Assembly: GCF_900106095.1 (NCBI RefSeq)
Contig: NZ_FNUD01000002.1
Location: 4,733,501-4,797,500 of the forward strand
Origin: Pseudomonas deceptionensis
Lineage (GTDB): Bacteria > Pseudomonadota > Gammaproteobacteria > Pseudomonadales > Pseudomonadaceae
DNA length: 64,000 nt
Direction: 5' to 3'
The translations under genes and the position numbers were made by a program. Each line of letters begins with the position of its first letter. Position 1 is the first letter of the stretch. Positions 1-9,152 of this stretch are shown here, piece by piece. The notes under the pieces are model-generated. The model saw only the letters and a list, made by a program, of their open reading frames with translations. It was not told the DNA's origin and did not search any database.

Positions 1-2588
1 GCACCGTGGCTTACCATCGTGCGCATGCAAGCGAGGTACCCTCGACCCGGGTGACCCGACAACGGTATGACGCGCTCGGGCACCTGACTGAACAATGGGA
101 CCCGCGACTGTATGACCTGGCCGCCACCGATACCCGTGTGAAAGCCAATCAACAGGCCCGCTTCAGCCTGTCGGGGCAAGAGCTGCGCAGTGATTCGGTG
201 GATGCAGGCTGGCGCGTCAGCCTCTTCAATGCGGCCGCACAGGCCGTGACCCTATGGGACGGCCGCGGGTCACTTACTCGCTCCGACTACGATGAGCAAT
301 TACGCCCTGTCGCGCTGTTTGAAACAGCAGCGGGCGATACTGCTGAGAGGTGTGTCGAACGCTTTGCCTATGCCGCAAACACTACTGAAGATGCTCAGCG
401 CAATCGTTGTGGCCGCGTACTGCGTCACGACGATCCGGCAGGCAGCGTATGGCATGAAGCCTTTACCGTGACGGGTCAGCCTGCGATTGAAACCCGACGT
501 TTTTGCCTATCTCTGACAACTCCCGACTGGCCGAACACCCCGCTCGATACCCGGAGTTACTCCACGCGCTGGCGGTACGACGCATTGGGTGCGGTGATGG
601 CACACACGGATGCAGCGGGCCACGTGCGTACGTTTGCCGTCGACATCGCCGGGCGCCCCCGCGCCTCGCAACTGGACGGCTTAGACTTGCTCAAACGCTG
701 TGAGTACAACGCCTTCGATCAAGTGGACGTCGAGCAGGCAGGCAACGATGTGCTGACCATCGCCAGCTATTCGCCGGCAAACGGCCTGTTGCAGCGCCTC
801 AAGGCCAACACTCTGGCCGGTCATCTGCTGCAAGACCTGCACTACCAGTACGACCCGGTGGGCAATGTCGAACGCATCGAGGACCTGGCCCAGCCCGTAC
901 AGTGGTTTGCCCAACAACAGATTAAGGCAGTCAGCACATACCGTTACGACACCCTGTACCAACTGATCGAAGCCACGGGCCGGGAAAACGCCAGCCAACG
1001 TATAGGGCCTGAACTGCCGGGGCTGGAGATTTTCGGCGTCAGGGACGACAGCCACTGGCGCAACTACACCCAGACCTACACCTATGACAGTGGCGCCAAC
1101 CTGACTTCGCTCAAACATGATGCTGGCGCCGGTAACACCCATTTGCGCCAGATGGTGGTGGCAGAACGCAGCAACCGCAGCCTGTTCAAGGGCGAAGTAC
1201 CCGTGGACTTTGCCAGTGGCTTCGATGCAAACGGTAATCAACAGGCATTGGTACTGGGGCAGTTGATGCACTGGAATACGCGCAACCAACTGCATCAGGT
1301 CACGCAAGTAGCGCGCGAGGAACCAGACGGCCAGGACGACGATGTCGAGACCTATATCTATGACGGCACGGGCCAGCGCGTGCGCAAGGTACGCCGGGCC
1401 AAGACCGGCGGTGGTGAGCAGGTCCTTGAGGTGCTGTATTTGCCAGGTCTGGAAATTCGCACACCCACCGTGGGCAAGCAGTTACATGTCGTGACGACCC
1501 AGGCCGGTCGCAACCATGTCCGGGCGCTGCATTGGCAGGCTGAGCCCGATCTGTGGCGCTACATCCTGGGGGATCATCTGGGCAGCAGCACCCTGGAACT
1601 GGATCACGCGGGCGAACTGATCAGTCAGGAGTGTTACTACCCCTTTGGCGGTACATCGTGGTGGGCCGCACGCAGCGCCGTGCAGGCCAGGTACAAGACC
1701 GCGCGTTATTCCGGCAAAGAGCGGGATGCCACGGGGCTGTATTACTACGGCGCACGGTATTACGCACCTTGGTTGCAACGGTGGATCAATCCAGATCCCG
1801 CGGGAACTCTGGATGGATTGAATTTGTTCAGAATGGTCAGAAACAGCCCTGTGATACTTGTTGATGTACAAGGGCTCATGCCAACCAACAGCGAGAGCGC
1901 TACCACCTCTGCTTCTACACCCGGCCCCTCTACAAACCAGACAACAATAGCCGACGACATAAGAACACTGCTTACCCCCTTGCTAAGCGAAATAGCAATT
2001 ACCGACGTACCCTACGTCAATGCCAATCAGCAAGTGCAGTACAAACATGACAGCAACCATGCAAGAGTGCGCACTCGCCGAATCCAAACCGCAAAGGACC
2101 TTGGAATGTCATTAAGCGATGCCGTGAACGACAGAAACTTTCAACTGTCACTTGCTGAAAAGGTGAGCACTGAGCGTGATGAGCGCCATCAGTTGTTCGG
2201 ACAATGCGCCGAGATGGCCTATCTCTCTGCCACTAAACTCAAGACACTGGCACAAAACACAGAACACAATGTTTATACATTCCAACAACCCGACGCCAAC
2301 CATACCCTGACACTGTTCTCGAAACAGAACTACAAGTCGGGGGATAAAATAAACTGGAAAACAGAGCAGTCACAACGCAGTTTGATCGTCGATTTATGGC
2401 AAGGTGTTCTTAGCCCTGAGCACCCCACGGCCTTGGTCAATAGTACACAAGAGCATCTCTACACTCACAATCAGCCGCGCTCGTTTATTCAAAGCCAGGT
2501 ATGGAACTTTAACACGCCGACAAAAACCGAAAGCAAACCCAAGAACAGTAAAACGACACTCGGAAAAATACGCAGGCTGTTTAAATAG
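1..2588 (+). CDS. tccC: TccC-type Rhs/YD-repeat toxin, 5' partial, candidate papain-fold C-terminal domain
   Basis: This is the C subunit of an insecticidal toxin complex (Tc toxin), whose Rhs shell encloses a variable effector domain. The reading frame is open to the left edge, and comparison with the downstream paralogue indicates that roughly 40 N-terminal residues are missing. YD repeats run through most of the protein and end in the conserved core motif near 1740-1850 (YYGARYYAPWLQRWINPDP, then DGLNLFRMVRN), where TccC proteins switch to their variable tip. The tip (about 1880-2588) is A+T-richer and matches no family I can name with certainty. It contains C734 in GQCAEMA, H766 in ANHTLTLF and D796 in IVDLWQG (numbered from codon 6-8), an order and spacing like papain-fold cysteine proteases or deamidases. 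Rhs/TccC identity is firm; the enzyme class is inference. Upstream tcA/tcB partners would lie outside the window. Confidence 0.88.
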   Translation, partial: TVAYHRAHASEVPSTRVTRQRYDALGHLTEQWDPRLYDLAATDTRVKANQQARFSLSGQELRSDSVDAGWRVSLFNAAAQAVTLWDGRGSLTRSDYDEQLRPVALFETAAGDTAERCVERFAYAANTTEDAQRNRCGRVLRHDDPAGSVWHEAFTVTGQPAIETRRFCLSLTTPDWPNTPLDTRSYSTRWRYDALGAVMAHTDAAGHVRTFAVDIAGRPRASQLDGLDLLKRCEYNAFDQVDVEQAGNDVLTIASYSPANGLLQRLKANTLAGHLLQDLHYQYDPVGNVERIEDLAQPVQWFAQQQIKAVSTYRYDTLYQLIEATGRENASQRIGPELPGLEIFGVRDDSHWRNYTQTYTYDSGANLTSLKHDAGAGNTHLRQMVVAERSNRSLFKGEVPVDFASGFDANGNQQALVLGQLMHWNTRNQLHQVTQVAREEPDGQDDDVETYIYDGTGQRVRKVRRAKTGGGEQVLEVLYLPGLEIRTPTVGKQLHVVTTQAGRNHVRALHWQAEPDLWRYILGDHLGSSTLELDHAGELISQECYYPFGGTSWWAARSAVQARYKTARYSGKERDATGLYYYGARYYAPWLQRWINPDPAGTLDGLNLFRMVRNSPVILVDVQGLMPTNSESATTSASTPGPSTNQTTIADDIRTLLTPLLSEIAITDVPYVNANQQVQYKHDSNHARVRTRRIQTAKDLGMSLSDAVNDRNFQLSLAEKVSTERDERHQLFGQCAEMAYLSATKLKTLAQNTEHNVYTFQQPDANHTLTLFSKQNYKSGDKINWKTEQSQRSLIVDLWQGVLSPEHPTALVNSTQEHLYTHNQPRSFIQSQVWNFNTPTKTESKPKNSKTTLGKIRRLFK

Positions 2589-2649
2589 CGTCACGTCCGA
2601 TAGAACATCCAGTGGCTCAACACTGCAAGGTTCAAGGAGCGACTTAATC

Positions 2650-5364
2650 ATGAATGCTTTTTTGCATCACAGAACTCCCGTACTGGTGGCAGTCGACGGA
2701 CGTAATGCTGCAGTGCGTACCGTGATCTACCAGCGCACTGATGAAGACCAAGCCTCATCAAGCCGAATCACCTCACAACGGTTTGATACGAGGGGGTTTC
2801 TGGTTGAGCAATGGGACCCACGACTGTCAGCGCTGGCCGCTACCAATGCCAGTGTGATGGCTAATCAGCAAACCCGTTTCAGCCTGTCGGGGCAGGCGTT
2901 GCGCAGTGATTCGGTGGATGCAGGCTGGCGCGTCAGCCTCTTCAATGCGGCCGCACAGGCCGTGACCCTATGGGACGGCCGCGGGTCACGTACTCGCTCC
3001 GACTACGATGAGCAATTACGCCCTGTCGCGCTGTTTGAAACAGCAGCGGGCGATACTGCTGAGAGGTGTGTCGAACGCTTTGCCTATGCCGCAAACACTA
3101 CTGAGGATGCTCAGCGCAATCGTTGTGGCCGCGTACTGCGTCACGACGACCCGGCAGGCAGCGTATGGCATGAAGCCTTTGCCGTGACGGGTCAGCCTGC
3201 GATTGAAACCCGGCGCTTTTGCCTATCACTGACAACTCCCGACTGGCCGAACACCCCGCTCGATACCCGGAGTTACTTCACGCGCTGGCGGTACGATGCA
3301 TTGGGTGCGGTGATGGCACACACGGATGCCGCGGGCCACGTCCGTACGTTTGCCGTCGACCCCGCCGGGCGCCCCTGCGCTTCGCAACTGGACGGAGTCG
3401 CCCTGCTCAAAAGCTGTGAGTACAACGCCTTCAATCAGGTGCAAGCCGAACAGGCAGGCAACGATGTGCTGACCATCGCCAGCTATTCGCCGGCAAACGG
3501 CCTGTTGCTGCGCCTCAAGGCCAACACTCTGGCCGGTCATCTGCTGCAAGACCTGCACTACCAGTACGACCCGGTGGGCAATATCGAGCGCATCGAGGAC
3601 CTGGCCCAACCCGTGCAATGGTTTGCCCAACAACAGATTGAGGCAGTCAGCACATACCGTTACGACACCCTGTACCAACTGATCGAAGCCACGGGCCGGG
3701 AAAACGCCAGCCAACGTATAGGGCCTGAACTGCCGGGGCTGGAGATTTTCGGCGCCAGGGACGACAGCCACTGGCGCAACTACACCCAGACCTACACCTA
3801 TGACAGTGGCGCCAACCTGACCCTGCTCAAGCATGACGCGGGTGCCGGCCACACCTATGTGCGCCAGATGGTGGTGGACGAACACAGTAACCGCAGCCTG
3901 CTCAAGGAAGAGAACTCCGCAGACTTCACGACCCGTTTCGATGCCAACGGCAATCACCTGGCATTGGCACCGGGCCAGATCATGCAGTGGAATGCCCGCA
4001 ATCAACTGCATCAGGTGACGCAGGTGATGCGCGCGCAACCTGACGGCCAGGACAACGATCTTGAAACCTATCTCTACGATGGCGAAGGTCAGCGCGTACG
4101 CAAGGTGCGGCGGGCCAAGACAGGGGGTGGGGAGCAGATCGTTCAGACCCTGTATTTGCCGGGGCTCGAAGTTCGTGAATCCACCACGGGTGAGCGACTG
4201 CATGTCATGACAACCCAGGCGGGTCGCAACAACGTAAAGGTGCTGCATTGGGAGGCCGGGCGACCCGACGAAATCGATCAGGATCAGTGGCGCTACAGCC
4301 TGGCGGATCATCTGGGCAGCAGCACCCTGGAGCTGGATCAAACAGGCGAATTGATCAGCCAGGAAAGTTACTACCCGTATGGCGGCACCTCCTGGTGGGC
4401 TGCACGTAATGCGGTACAGGCCAGGTACAAGACCGTGCGTTATTCAGGCAAAGAGCGCGATGCTACGGGCTTGTACTATTACGGTTTGCGCTACTACGCA
4501 CCATGGCTCAGCCGATGGATCAATCCCGATCCGGCGGGCAACATTGATGGGCTTAACCTGTACCGGATGGTACGGAATAATCCGACAAGTTTGAGTGATC
4601 TCGAAGGCTTGGCCCCTAAAAAGCTTTCAGATAAAAAACAACAGTTTGTTGGCAGCGCCGGGGTCAAGCTTGCTCATTTATTATCTGAATCAGGAGAAGA
4701 AGCAAATAAACACAAGGATACTATCCGTGGGTTTATGGAACGTGAACACGCATCCATAAAAGTCAAAAGATTCGATCAGCTCTGGCCATTAGTAGTCAAT
4801 GAAGCCAAGAACAATACCCCGCCAGTGACGCTCAGTGAAAAAGCCTCAATTTCAGTCAACCGAACCTTAGAGCTGGGTCGGGGAGGTGATGCAGTCACCT
4901 ATGATCAAGAGAATGGATACATCATCAAGGAGTTCCATAAACCCATCATTGATCTTGCTCAGCAGAAACGAGAGGTGGATATGTTTAATCACGTCTACGG
5001 TGCTGGTGCAGCAAGTATTCTATCCAACACCATGATTAAAATGAAAAAAATAAAAGGAGTCGCCATCTCGGATATTGGAGTTGGTTCATTCCGCGAGCGC
5101 GAAGGCAATGCATTGATCGACAGCCTTAAGTTGCTGCACAGTAAAAATATTTATCATGGAGATCTTCACTACGGAAACATACTTTACGACAAAGAAAGTG
5201 GTGAATTTAGCATGATTGATTTTGGCACCTCAAAAGTAGAGACAGACCAACAGGTACTGCAGGAAGAGATGGAGGATTTTAAAACGAACTTCGTCTACCG
5301 GTGGCCTGGGTATACCCGACCTGCAGCCTCTGTAGTCGGCACGAATGGTCGCGTTTATATCTAA
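2650..5364 (+). CDS. tccC: TccC-type Rhs/YD-repeat toxin with minimal kinase-like C-terminal domain
   Basis: A complete TccC-like protein of 904 residues. The ATG at 2650 follows an AGGAG box and gives the usual N terminus (MNAFLHHRTPVLVAVDGRN); the frame is open further upstream, but that part overlaps the end of the previous gene. The Rhs core ends at about 4500-4610 with YYGLRYYAPWLSRWINPDP and DGLNLYRMVRNNP. The tip (4612-5364) is A+T-rich and carries protein-kinase landmarks: a glycine loop LGRGGDAVTYD, K760 in YIIKEF, catalytic loop HGDLHYGN (D838, N843) and D857 of the DFG motif. Only about 48 residues follow DFG, so the C-lobe is largely missing, as in the minimal OspG/NleH effector kinases. 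It lies 61 bases after the first tccC in the same direction and probably shares its transcript. Kinase fold is well supported; targets are unknown. Confidence 0.92.
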   Translation: MNAFLHHRTPVLVAVDGRNAAVRTVIYQRTDEDQASSSRITSQRFDTRGFLVEQWDPRLSALAATNASVMANQQTRFSLSGQALRSDSVDAGWRVSLFNAAAQAVTLWDGRGSRTRSDYDEQLRPVALFETAAGDTAERCVERFAYAANTTEDAQRNRCGRVLRHDDPAGSVWHEAFAVTGQPAIETRRFCLSLTTPDWPNTPLDTRSYFTRWRYDALGAVMAHTDAAGHVRTFAVDPAGRPCASQLDGVALLKSCEYNAFNQVQAEQAGNDVLTIASYSPANGLLLRLKANTLAGHLLQDLHYQYDPVGNIERIEDLAQPVQWFAQQQIEAVSTYRYDTLYQLIEATGRENASQRIGPELPGLEIFGARDDSHWRNYTQTYTYDSGANLTLLKHDAGAGHTYVRQMVVDEHSNRSLLKEENSADFTTRFDANGNHLALAPGQIMQWNARNQLHQVTQVMRAQPDGQDNDLETYLYDGEGQRVRKVRRAKTGGGEQIVQTLYLPGLEVRESTTGERLHVMTTQAGRNNVKVLHWEAGRPDEIDQDQWRYSLADHLGSSTLELDQTGELISQESYYPYGGTSWWAARNAVQARYKTVRYSGKERDATGLYYYGLRYYAPWLSRWINPDPAGNIDGLNLYRMVRNNPTSLSDLEGLAPKKLSDKKQQFVGSAGVKLAHLLSESGEEANKHKDTIRGFMEREHASIKVKRFDQLWPLVVNEAKNNTPPVTLSEKASISVNRTLELGRGGDAVTYDQENGYIIKEFHKPIIDLAQQKREVDMFNHVYGAGAASILSNTMIKMKKIKGVAISDIGVGSFREREGNALIDSLKLLHSKNIYHGDLHYGNILYDKESGEFSMIDFGTSKVETDQQVLQEEMEDFKTNFVYRWPGYTRPAASVVGTNGRVYI

Positions 5365-5390
5365 GGGTAAACATTTCACCCCTGAGGACC

Positions 5391-5430
5391 GGGGGCGGCG
5401 TACCGAACTACTGAGGGACGCCGCCCTTAT
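5391..5430 (+). terminator. Hairpin after the tccC pair
   Basis: A perfect 9-bp stem (GGGCGGCGT at 5393-5401 with ACGCCGCCC at 5418-5426) closes a 16-base loop, 28 bases after the second tccC stop. The following T-tract is short (TTAT), so it is a plausible but weak intrinsic terminator. The rest of the spacer to 5584 shows nothing recognisable. Confidence 0.45.
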
Positions 5431-5584
5431 CACCGACTCTGCAAGCCCAAGTACTTGCGACACTCAACCGGCGTTTTAACCTGATCTCGACCCTGCCGAT
5501 ACTGAAGATCCACCTCTGCACAAGCGCGTCTTACAGTCTTGGCCGTTGCGGATCGTCAACCCGGCAACCTGAACACGTGCAGCC

Positions 5585-6448
5585 TCATGCCCCCACCAGT
5601 CCCGCTCGCGCCTGCAAGCTCAAATAAGCCTGCTCGCCGGGGGCCAGAGTCTGGTTATGCGTACCACCGCTGGTGGACTCCACACACACAAAGCCCATGA
5701 CCTCACTCCAGCTCACACCCAGCAATGGCCGCTTGCCCGGATGCCAGACCACTGTATTGGCCTGATCACCCGTATCAATGCTTAACGCCCTTTGCCAGGC
5801 GTGGTCATTGAGCTGCATTTCACCATCATGCTGGAACACCCGCTGACAACCGCCCTCCACCCGCAACTCGCCTTTCTGCTGGCAAACCTCACGGTTCAAC
5901 TGATCGTAGCCATGAACACCATCCAGGCCGGACAGCGCTACCTCTGCCACATCACCAATACGCCAGTAAGCGCGCAATGCCTGGCTCACCTGGCAGGGCT
6001 CGTCGTCTTGATGCTCGGTACTCAGGCGCAGCTCCATTTGCTCGCCCAGTCGTGCGTGCAGGTCGACTTGCCAATCGCACAGTTGCAACCGCCAGTGCAG
6101 GCTTACGCCTTCTTCGTCGGTGCTGCTGTCAATCAGCTTCCAGTCGATCAGCCGCGCCCAACCATGGGATGGCCACGCGTTTTCGCTGGGATGGCGGCCA
6201 TACCACGGCCAGAAAATCGGTACACCACCGCGTATCGCCCCCACCTGCGGCCATTTGGCAGCACACCACAACCAGGGCTTTTGCCCGGTGGGTTGAAAGT
6301 GCAGCAACTGCGCGCCCTGACGGCTGAACACGGCCTGGCAGTGCGGATGATCGATCACCAGTACGTCACGCAACTGAAAGCGCTCCCACTGAAAGACCGG
6401 TTGCTCGCGTCTGGATTTGAAAAAACGGTGAAGCGGATGCTCATGCAT
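5585..6448 (-). CDS. D-hexose-6-phosphate mutarotase (YeaD-like aldose 1-epimerase)
   Basis: A 287-residue protein of the YeaD/glucose-6-phosphate 1-epimerase branch of the galactose-mutarotase-like fold. It is expected to interconvert alpha and beta hexose 6-phosphates in the cytoplasm, feeding glucose-6-phosphate metabolism. Family landmarks visible are IRGGVPIFWPWYGRHP around residues 70-85, the SHGWARL segment, and the late VVWHPG and SGGTHNQTLAPGE segments. It is the last gene of the minus-strand glucose block, 102 bases after oprB, but a strong terminator lies between them, so it may have lower or separate expression. This position next to oprB is usual in Pseudomonas glucose islands. 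Confidence 0.88.
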   Translation of the reverse strand: MHEHPLHRFFKSRREQPVFQWERFQLRDVLVIDHPHCQAVFSRQGAQLLHFQPTGQKPWLWCAAKWPQVGAIRGGVPIFWPWYGRHPSENAWPSHGWARLIDWKLIDSSTDEEGVSLHWRLQLCDWQVDLHARLGEQMELRLSTEHQDDEPCQVSQALRAYWRIGDVAEVALSGLDGVHGYDQLNREVCQQKGELRVEGGCQRVFQHDGEMQLNDHAWQRALSIDTGDQANTVVWHPGKRPLLGVSWSEVMGFVCVESTSGGTHNQTLAPGEQAYLSLQARAGLVGA

Positions 6449-6490
6449 GTGCCGCAGTCCTGAAAATCATGCGCCGGGTTGTGCCGACCC

Positions 6491-6522
6491 GAAAAAAAGC
6501 GGATAGCCAAGGCTATCCGCTA
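6491..6522 (-). terminator. Rho-independent terminator of oprB
   Basis: A perfect 11-bp stem (AGCGGATAGCC at 6498-6508 and GGCTATCCGCT at 6511-6521) with a 2-base apex. Read on the minus strand it is followed by a run of T (A-run at 6492-6498 on plus), directly downstream of oprB. This is the clearest terminator of the glucose uptake operon. Confidence 0.88.
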
Positions 6523-6527
6523 GAAAG

Positions 6528-6554
6528 GCAAGGAGCTTAGCGCAAGGAGCTTAG
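6528..6554. repeat. 13-bp direct duplication at the oprB 3' end
   Basis: The sequence gcaaggagcttag occurs twice, at 6528-6540 and 6542-6554. The second copy contains the oprB stop codon, so an in-place duplication has created a spare TAA-bearing copy just downstream. Probably a slippage event without function. Confidence 0.6.
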
Positions 6555-7903
6555 AACACCGACTGAATTTTCAAGCCGGCCACCAATGCGTTGTCCACCT
6601 GATCCACGCCACCCGGATGGGTAACGTATTGCAGGTTAGGACGCACGGTCAGCCAGTTGGTCACGTGGAAACCATAGTTGATTTCGTAGTTGTACTCAGT
6701 CGAACGCAGCGGCGCGTACAACGGATTGTCGTAGTCGCTGACACCAATGGCCGCGTTGGCCAGTTCGGCGTTTTTCTTCACTTCATCGTTGACGTGGATA
6801 CGGGCAAAACCGATGCCGACGTCATCTTTAGGACGCGCATCGAACGGCCCTTTGTACACAAACATCAGTGACTGGTAGTTGTCGACGATGTTGGTTTCCT
6901 TGTCGTGGAAGGTCGCGTTGGCCGCCACATTCAGGCCACGGGAAGCATCACCGTTGTGGCTGGTGAGTTGCTGTTGCGCAACGAACCAGTAACCGTGCTT
7001 GCTGTCACGAACCCGATAGCTTTGACCGGTGGTTGCAGCATCAGCGCCGTTGATGTCTTCGCGCAGGTCATCAGCCGGAGCGGTGCTCTTGTAGTAACCC
7101 ACACGGTATTCACCCGGCAGAGCGTTGACCTTCGGCGACCAGACCAGCTCGACCGGCAAGACGGTGCCCTTGGTGCCGCTGCCGCTGAGCTTGAAGCCGT
7201 TGCCGTGCTCCAGCTGCGACGGGTTTTGGTTGTAAGCACCGATCTGTGCGTAGAGCTCAGGGGTGATGTTGTATTTCACACGCAGTGCCGCCTGGCTGAC
7301 CGGCCAGTTGTACCAGATGTTGGTGGCCCAGTTACCCACCTGGGAGCCGCAGAACGCCAGGTTCTGGAACTCGCACGGGAAGGTGTTGAAGTCTTCGCCT
7401 TCGCCGAAATAACCAGCCTTGACGTCCAGTTTGCCGTCGAGGAACTGGTGCTGGATATACAGCTGGGTCAGACGCACCATATGGCCACGGCCATAGACTT
7501 CCTGGGAGGAACTCAAGGTGCCGGCACGCGGGTCGCCGATACGGTCATTGGAGATGTTCTGACCGTTACGGTTGGTGAGCTGGATCTTGGCCTGGGTGTT
7601 GTCCCAGCCCCACAGCTTTTGCAGATCCAGCGCTACGCCCAGACCAAACTGGTCACTGTAGCGCGCGGTCTTGCTGTCGTTGTAGCCACCGTGCAGGTTG
7701 GCGCCCACTTCACCGACATAATCCATCTTGATGTCGATGCCCTGCTCGATCAGCTTGGTCCGCTCGCCACCCCAGTCGCCGGTCATCCATTTCGAATCGG
7801 CGCTGAAGGCTTCGTCAGCATAGACACTGCCTGCCCCCAGGCTTAGCGCGATGATAGCCGACAGCTGGCAGGCCAGACGGGTGCGGGTCATTCTGTTAGT
7901 CAT
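6551..7903 (-). CDS. oprB: Carbohydrate-selective porin OprB
   Basis: A 450-residue outer-membrane porin that lets glucose and related sugars into the periplasm. It has a signal peptide of about 29 residues ending in SVYA before DEAFS, then the OprB opening WMTGDWGGERTKLIEQGIDI, alternating beta-strand sequence and a terminal aromatic residue (QSVF), as expected of an outer-membrane barrel. It follows gtsD by 85 bases on the same strand, so it can be read with gtsABCD; the spacer shows no obvious terminator. A second possible ATG at 7891 has a somewhat better placed AAGGG box, so the mature protein is certain but the exact start is not. Confidence 0.93.
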   Translation of the reverse strand: MTNRMTRTRLACQLSAIIALSLGAGSVYADEAFSADSKWMTGDWGGERTKLIEQGIDIKMDYVGEVGANLHGGYNDSKTARYSDQFGLGVALDLQKLWGWDNTQAKIQLTNRNGQNISNDRIGDPRAGTLSSSQEVYGRGHMVRLTQLYIQHQFLDGKLDVKAGYFGEGEDFNTFPCEFQNLAFCGSQVGNWATNIWYNWPVSQAALRVKYNITPELYAQIGAYNQNPSQLEHGNGFKLSGSGTKGTVLPVELVWSPKVNALPGEYRVGYYKSTAPADDLREDINGADAATTGQSYRVRDSKHGYWFVAQQQLTSHNGDASRGLNVAANATFHDKETNIVDNYQSLMFVYKGPFDARPKDDVGIGFARIHVNDEVKKNAELANAAIGVSDYDNPLYAPLRSTEYNYEINYGFHVTNWLTVRPNLQYVTHPGGVDQVDNALVAGLKIQSVF

Positions 7904-7988
7904 CCCTTAAATCCTCGTTGTTTTCTTATTGGCTTTGTTTAACGCGGCACAGCTCAAGGAGGCCCGACAACAGGCTCCCTGTTCCGAC

Positions 7989-9149
7989 TTAACGACCCTT
8001 GAATTGCGCCACGTTATCAGCCCGGCCGTGGGCCTGAGGCGAACTCATCGCTCCCAGACGCTCGCCCGTATTGGCATCAAACAGTAGCACTTTAGACGGA
8101 TCGAACTGTAAGTTGAGGCTTTGACCCACCTGAGGCGCATCATCAGGAGCCATGCGACAGCAGACCTTACTGTCGTTGAGGTTCACAAACACCAGGGTAT
8201 CCGGGCCGGTGGGCTCGATGACTTGTACTTCAGCGCGAATCGTCGGCAGGCCATTGGGCTCTTGCGGCGCCAGCACGATCTGCTCGGCGCGGATGCCCAC
8301 AATCACATCGCGGTCCTCCAGCCCTGCGTCCTGCATGCCCAGCGGCAACTCGCAACGGGCCTGGCCACTGTCGAGCAACGCCAGCAGGCGGCCTTCCCGG
8401 CGCTGCAAACGCAGAGGAATGAAGTTCATCGGCGGCGAACCGATAAAGCTGGCCACAAACAGGTTGGCCGGATCGTTGTAGATCTGCCGGGGCGTACCGA
8501 ACTGCTGGATGATCCCGTCCTTCATCACCGCCACTTTGTCGCCCAGGGTCATCGCTTCAATCTGGTCGTGGGTGACGTAGACCGTGGTGGTTTTCAGGCG
8601 CTGGTGCATCAACTTCATTTCGGTGCGCATCTCGACCCGCAGCTTGGCGTCAAGGTTGGACAGCGGCTCGTCAAACAGATAAATCTTCGGCCGCCGCGCC
8701 AGCGCCCGGCCCATGGCCACGCGCTGCTGCTGACCACCCGATAGCTGGCCGGGTTTACGGCTCAGCAGGTGCTCGATTTGCAGCAGCTTGGCGACCCGTG
8801 CGACTTCTTCTTCAATCGCCGCCGCGCTCATTTTGCGAATCTTCAGGCCGAAGGCGATGTTGTCCCGCACGTTCATGGTCGGGTACAGCGCGTAGGACTG
8901 AAACACCATGGCGATGTCGCGGTCCTTGGGGCTCATGCCGCTGATGTCGGCATCATCTACCAGGATCGCCCCGCCACTGATGGTCTCAAGACCGGCGATG
9001 CAGTTCATCAAGGTTGATTTGCCGCAACCCGAAGGCCCCACCAGAATCAGAAACTCGCCATCGTCGATTTTCAGTTCGATGTTTTTCAGCGTGTCGGGCA
9101 AACCCTTGCCGTAAGATTTATTAACGTTGCGTAGTTCGAGAGTTGCCAT
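7989..9149 (-). CDS. gtsD: Glucose/mannose ABC transporter ATPase
   Basis: A 386-residue ATPase of the MalK/UgpC/MsmX type that powers sugar import through the GtsB-GtsC channel. Visible in order: Walker A GPSGCGKST near residues 38-46, the Q-loop in VFQSYALYP, the ABC signature LSGGQQQRVAMGRAL, Walker B YLFDEPLSNLDAK, the switch histidine in VYVTHDQIEAM, and a C-terminal OB-like regulatory domain of about 140 residues. It starts 3 bases after the gtsC stop, indicating translational coupling. Also called gltK in some genomes. The family is certain; glucose as substrate follows from the neighbours oprB, glk and edd. Confidence 0.94.
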   Translation of the reverse strand: MATLELRNVNKSYGKGLPDTLKNIELKIDDGEFLILVGPSGCGKSTLMNCIAGLETISGGAILVDDADISGMSPKDRDIAMVFQSYALYPTMNVRDNIAFGLKIRKMSAAAIEEEVARVAKLLQIEHLLSRKPGQLSGGQQQRVAMGRALARRPKIYLFDEPLSNLDAKLRVEMRTEMKLMHQRLKTTTVYVTHDQIEAMTLGDKVAVMKDGIIQQFGTPRQIYNDPANLFVASFIGSPPMNFIPLRLQRREGRLLALLDSGQARCELPLGMQDAGLEDRDVIVGIRAEQIVLAPQEPNGLPTIRAEVQVIEPTGPDTLVFVNLNDSKVCCRMAPDDAPQVGQSLNLQFDPSKVLLFDANTGERLGAMSSPQAHGRADNVAQFKGR

Positions 9150-9152
9150 GCC

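Noticed and set aside
3226..4341. Long open frame on the minus strand within the second tccC
   Set aside because: It mirrors the high-GC codon pattern of the Rhs core, recurs at the equivalent place in the first tccC, and has no ribosome site or recognisable protein.
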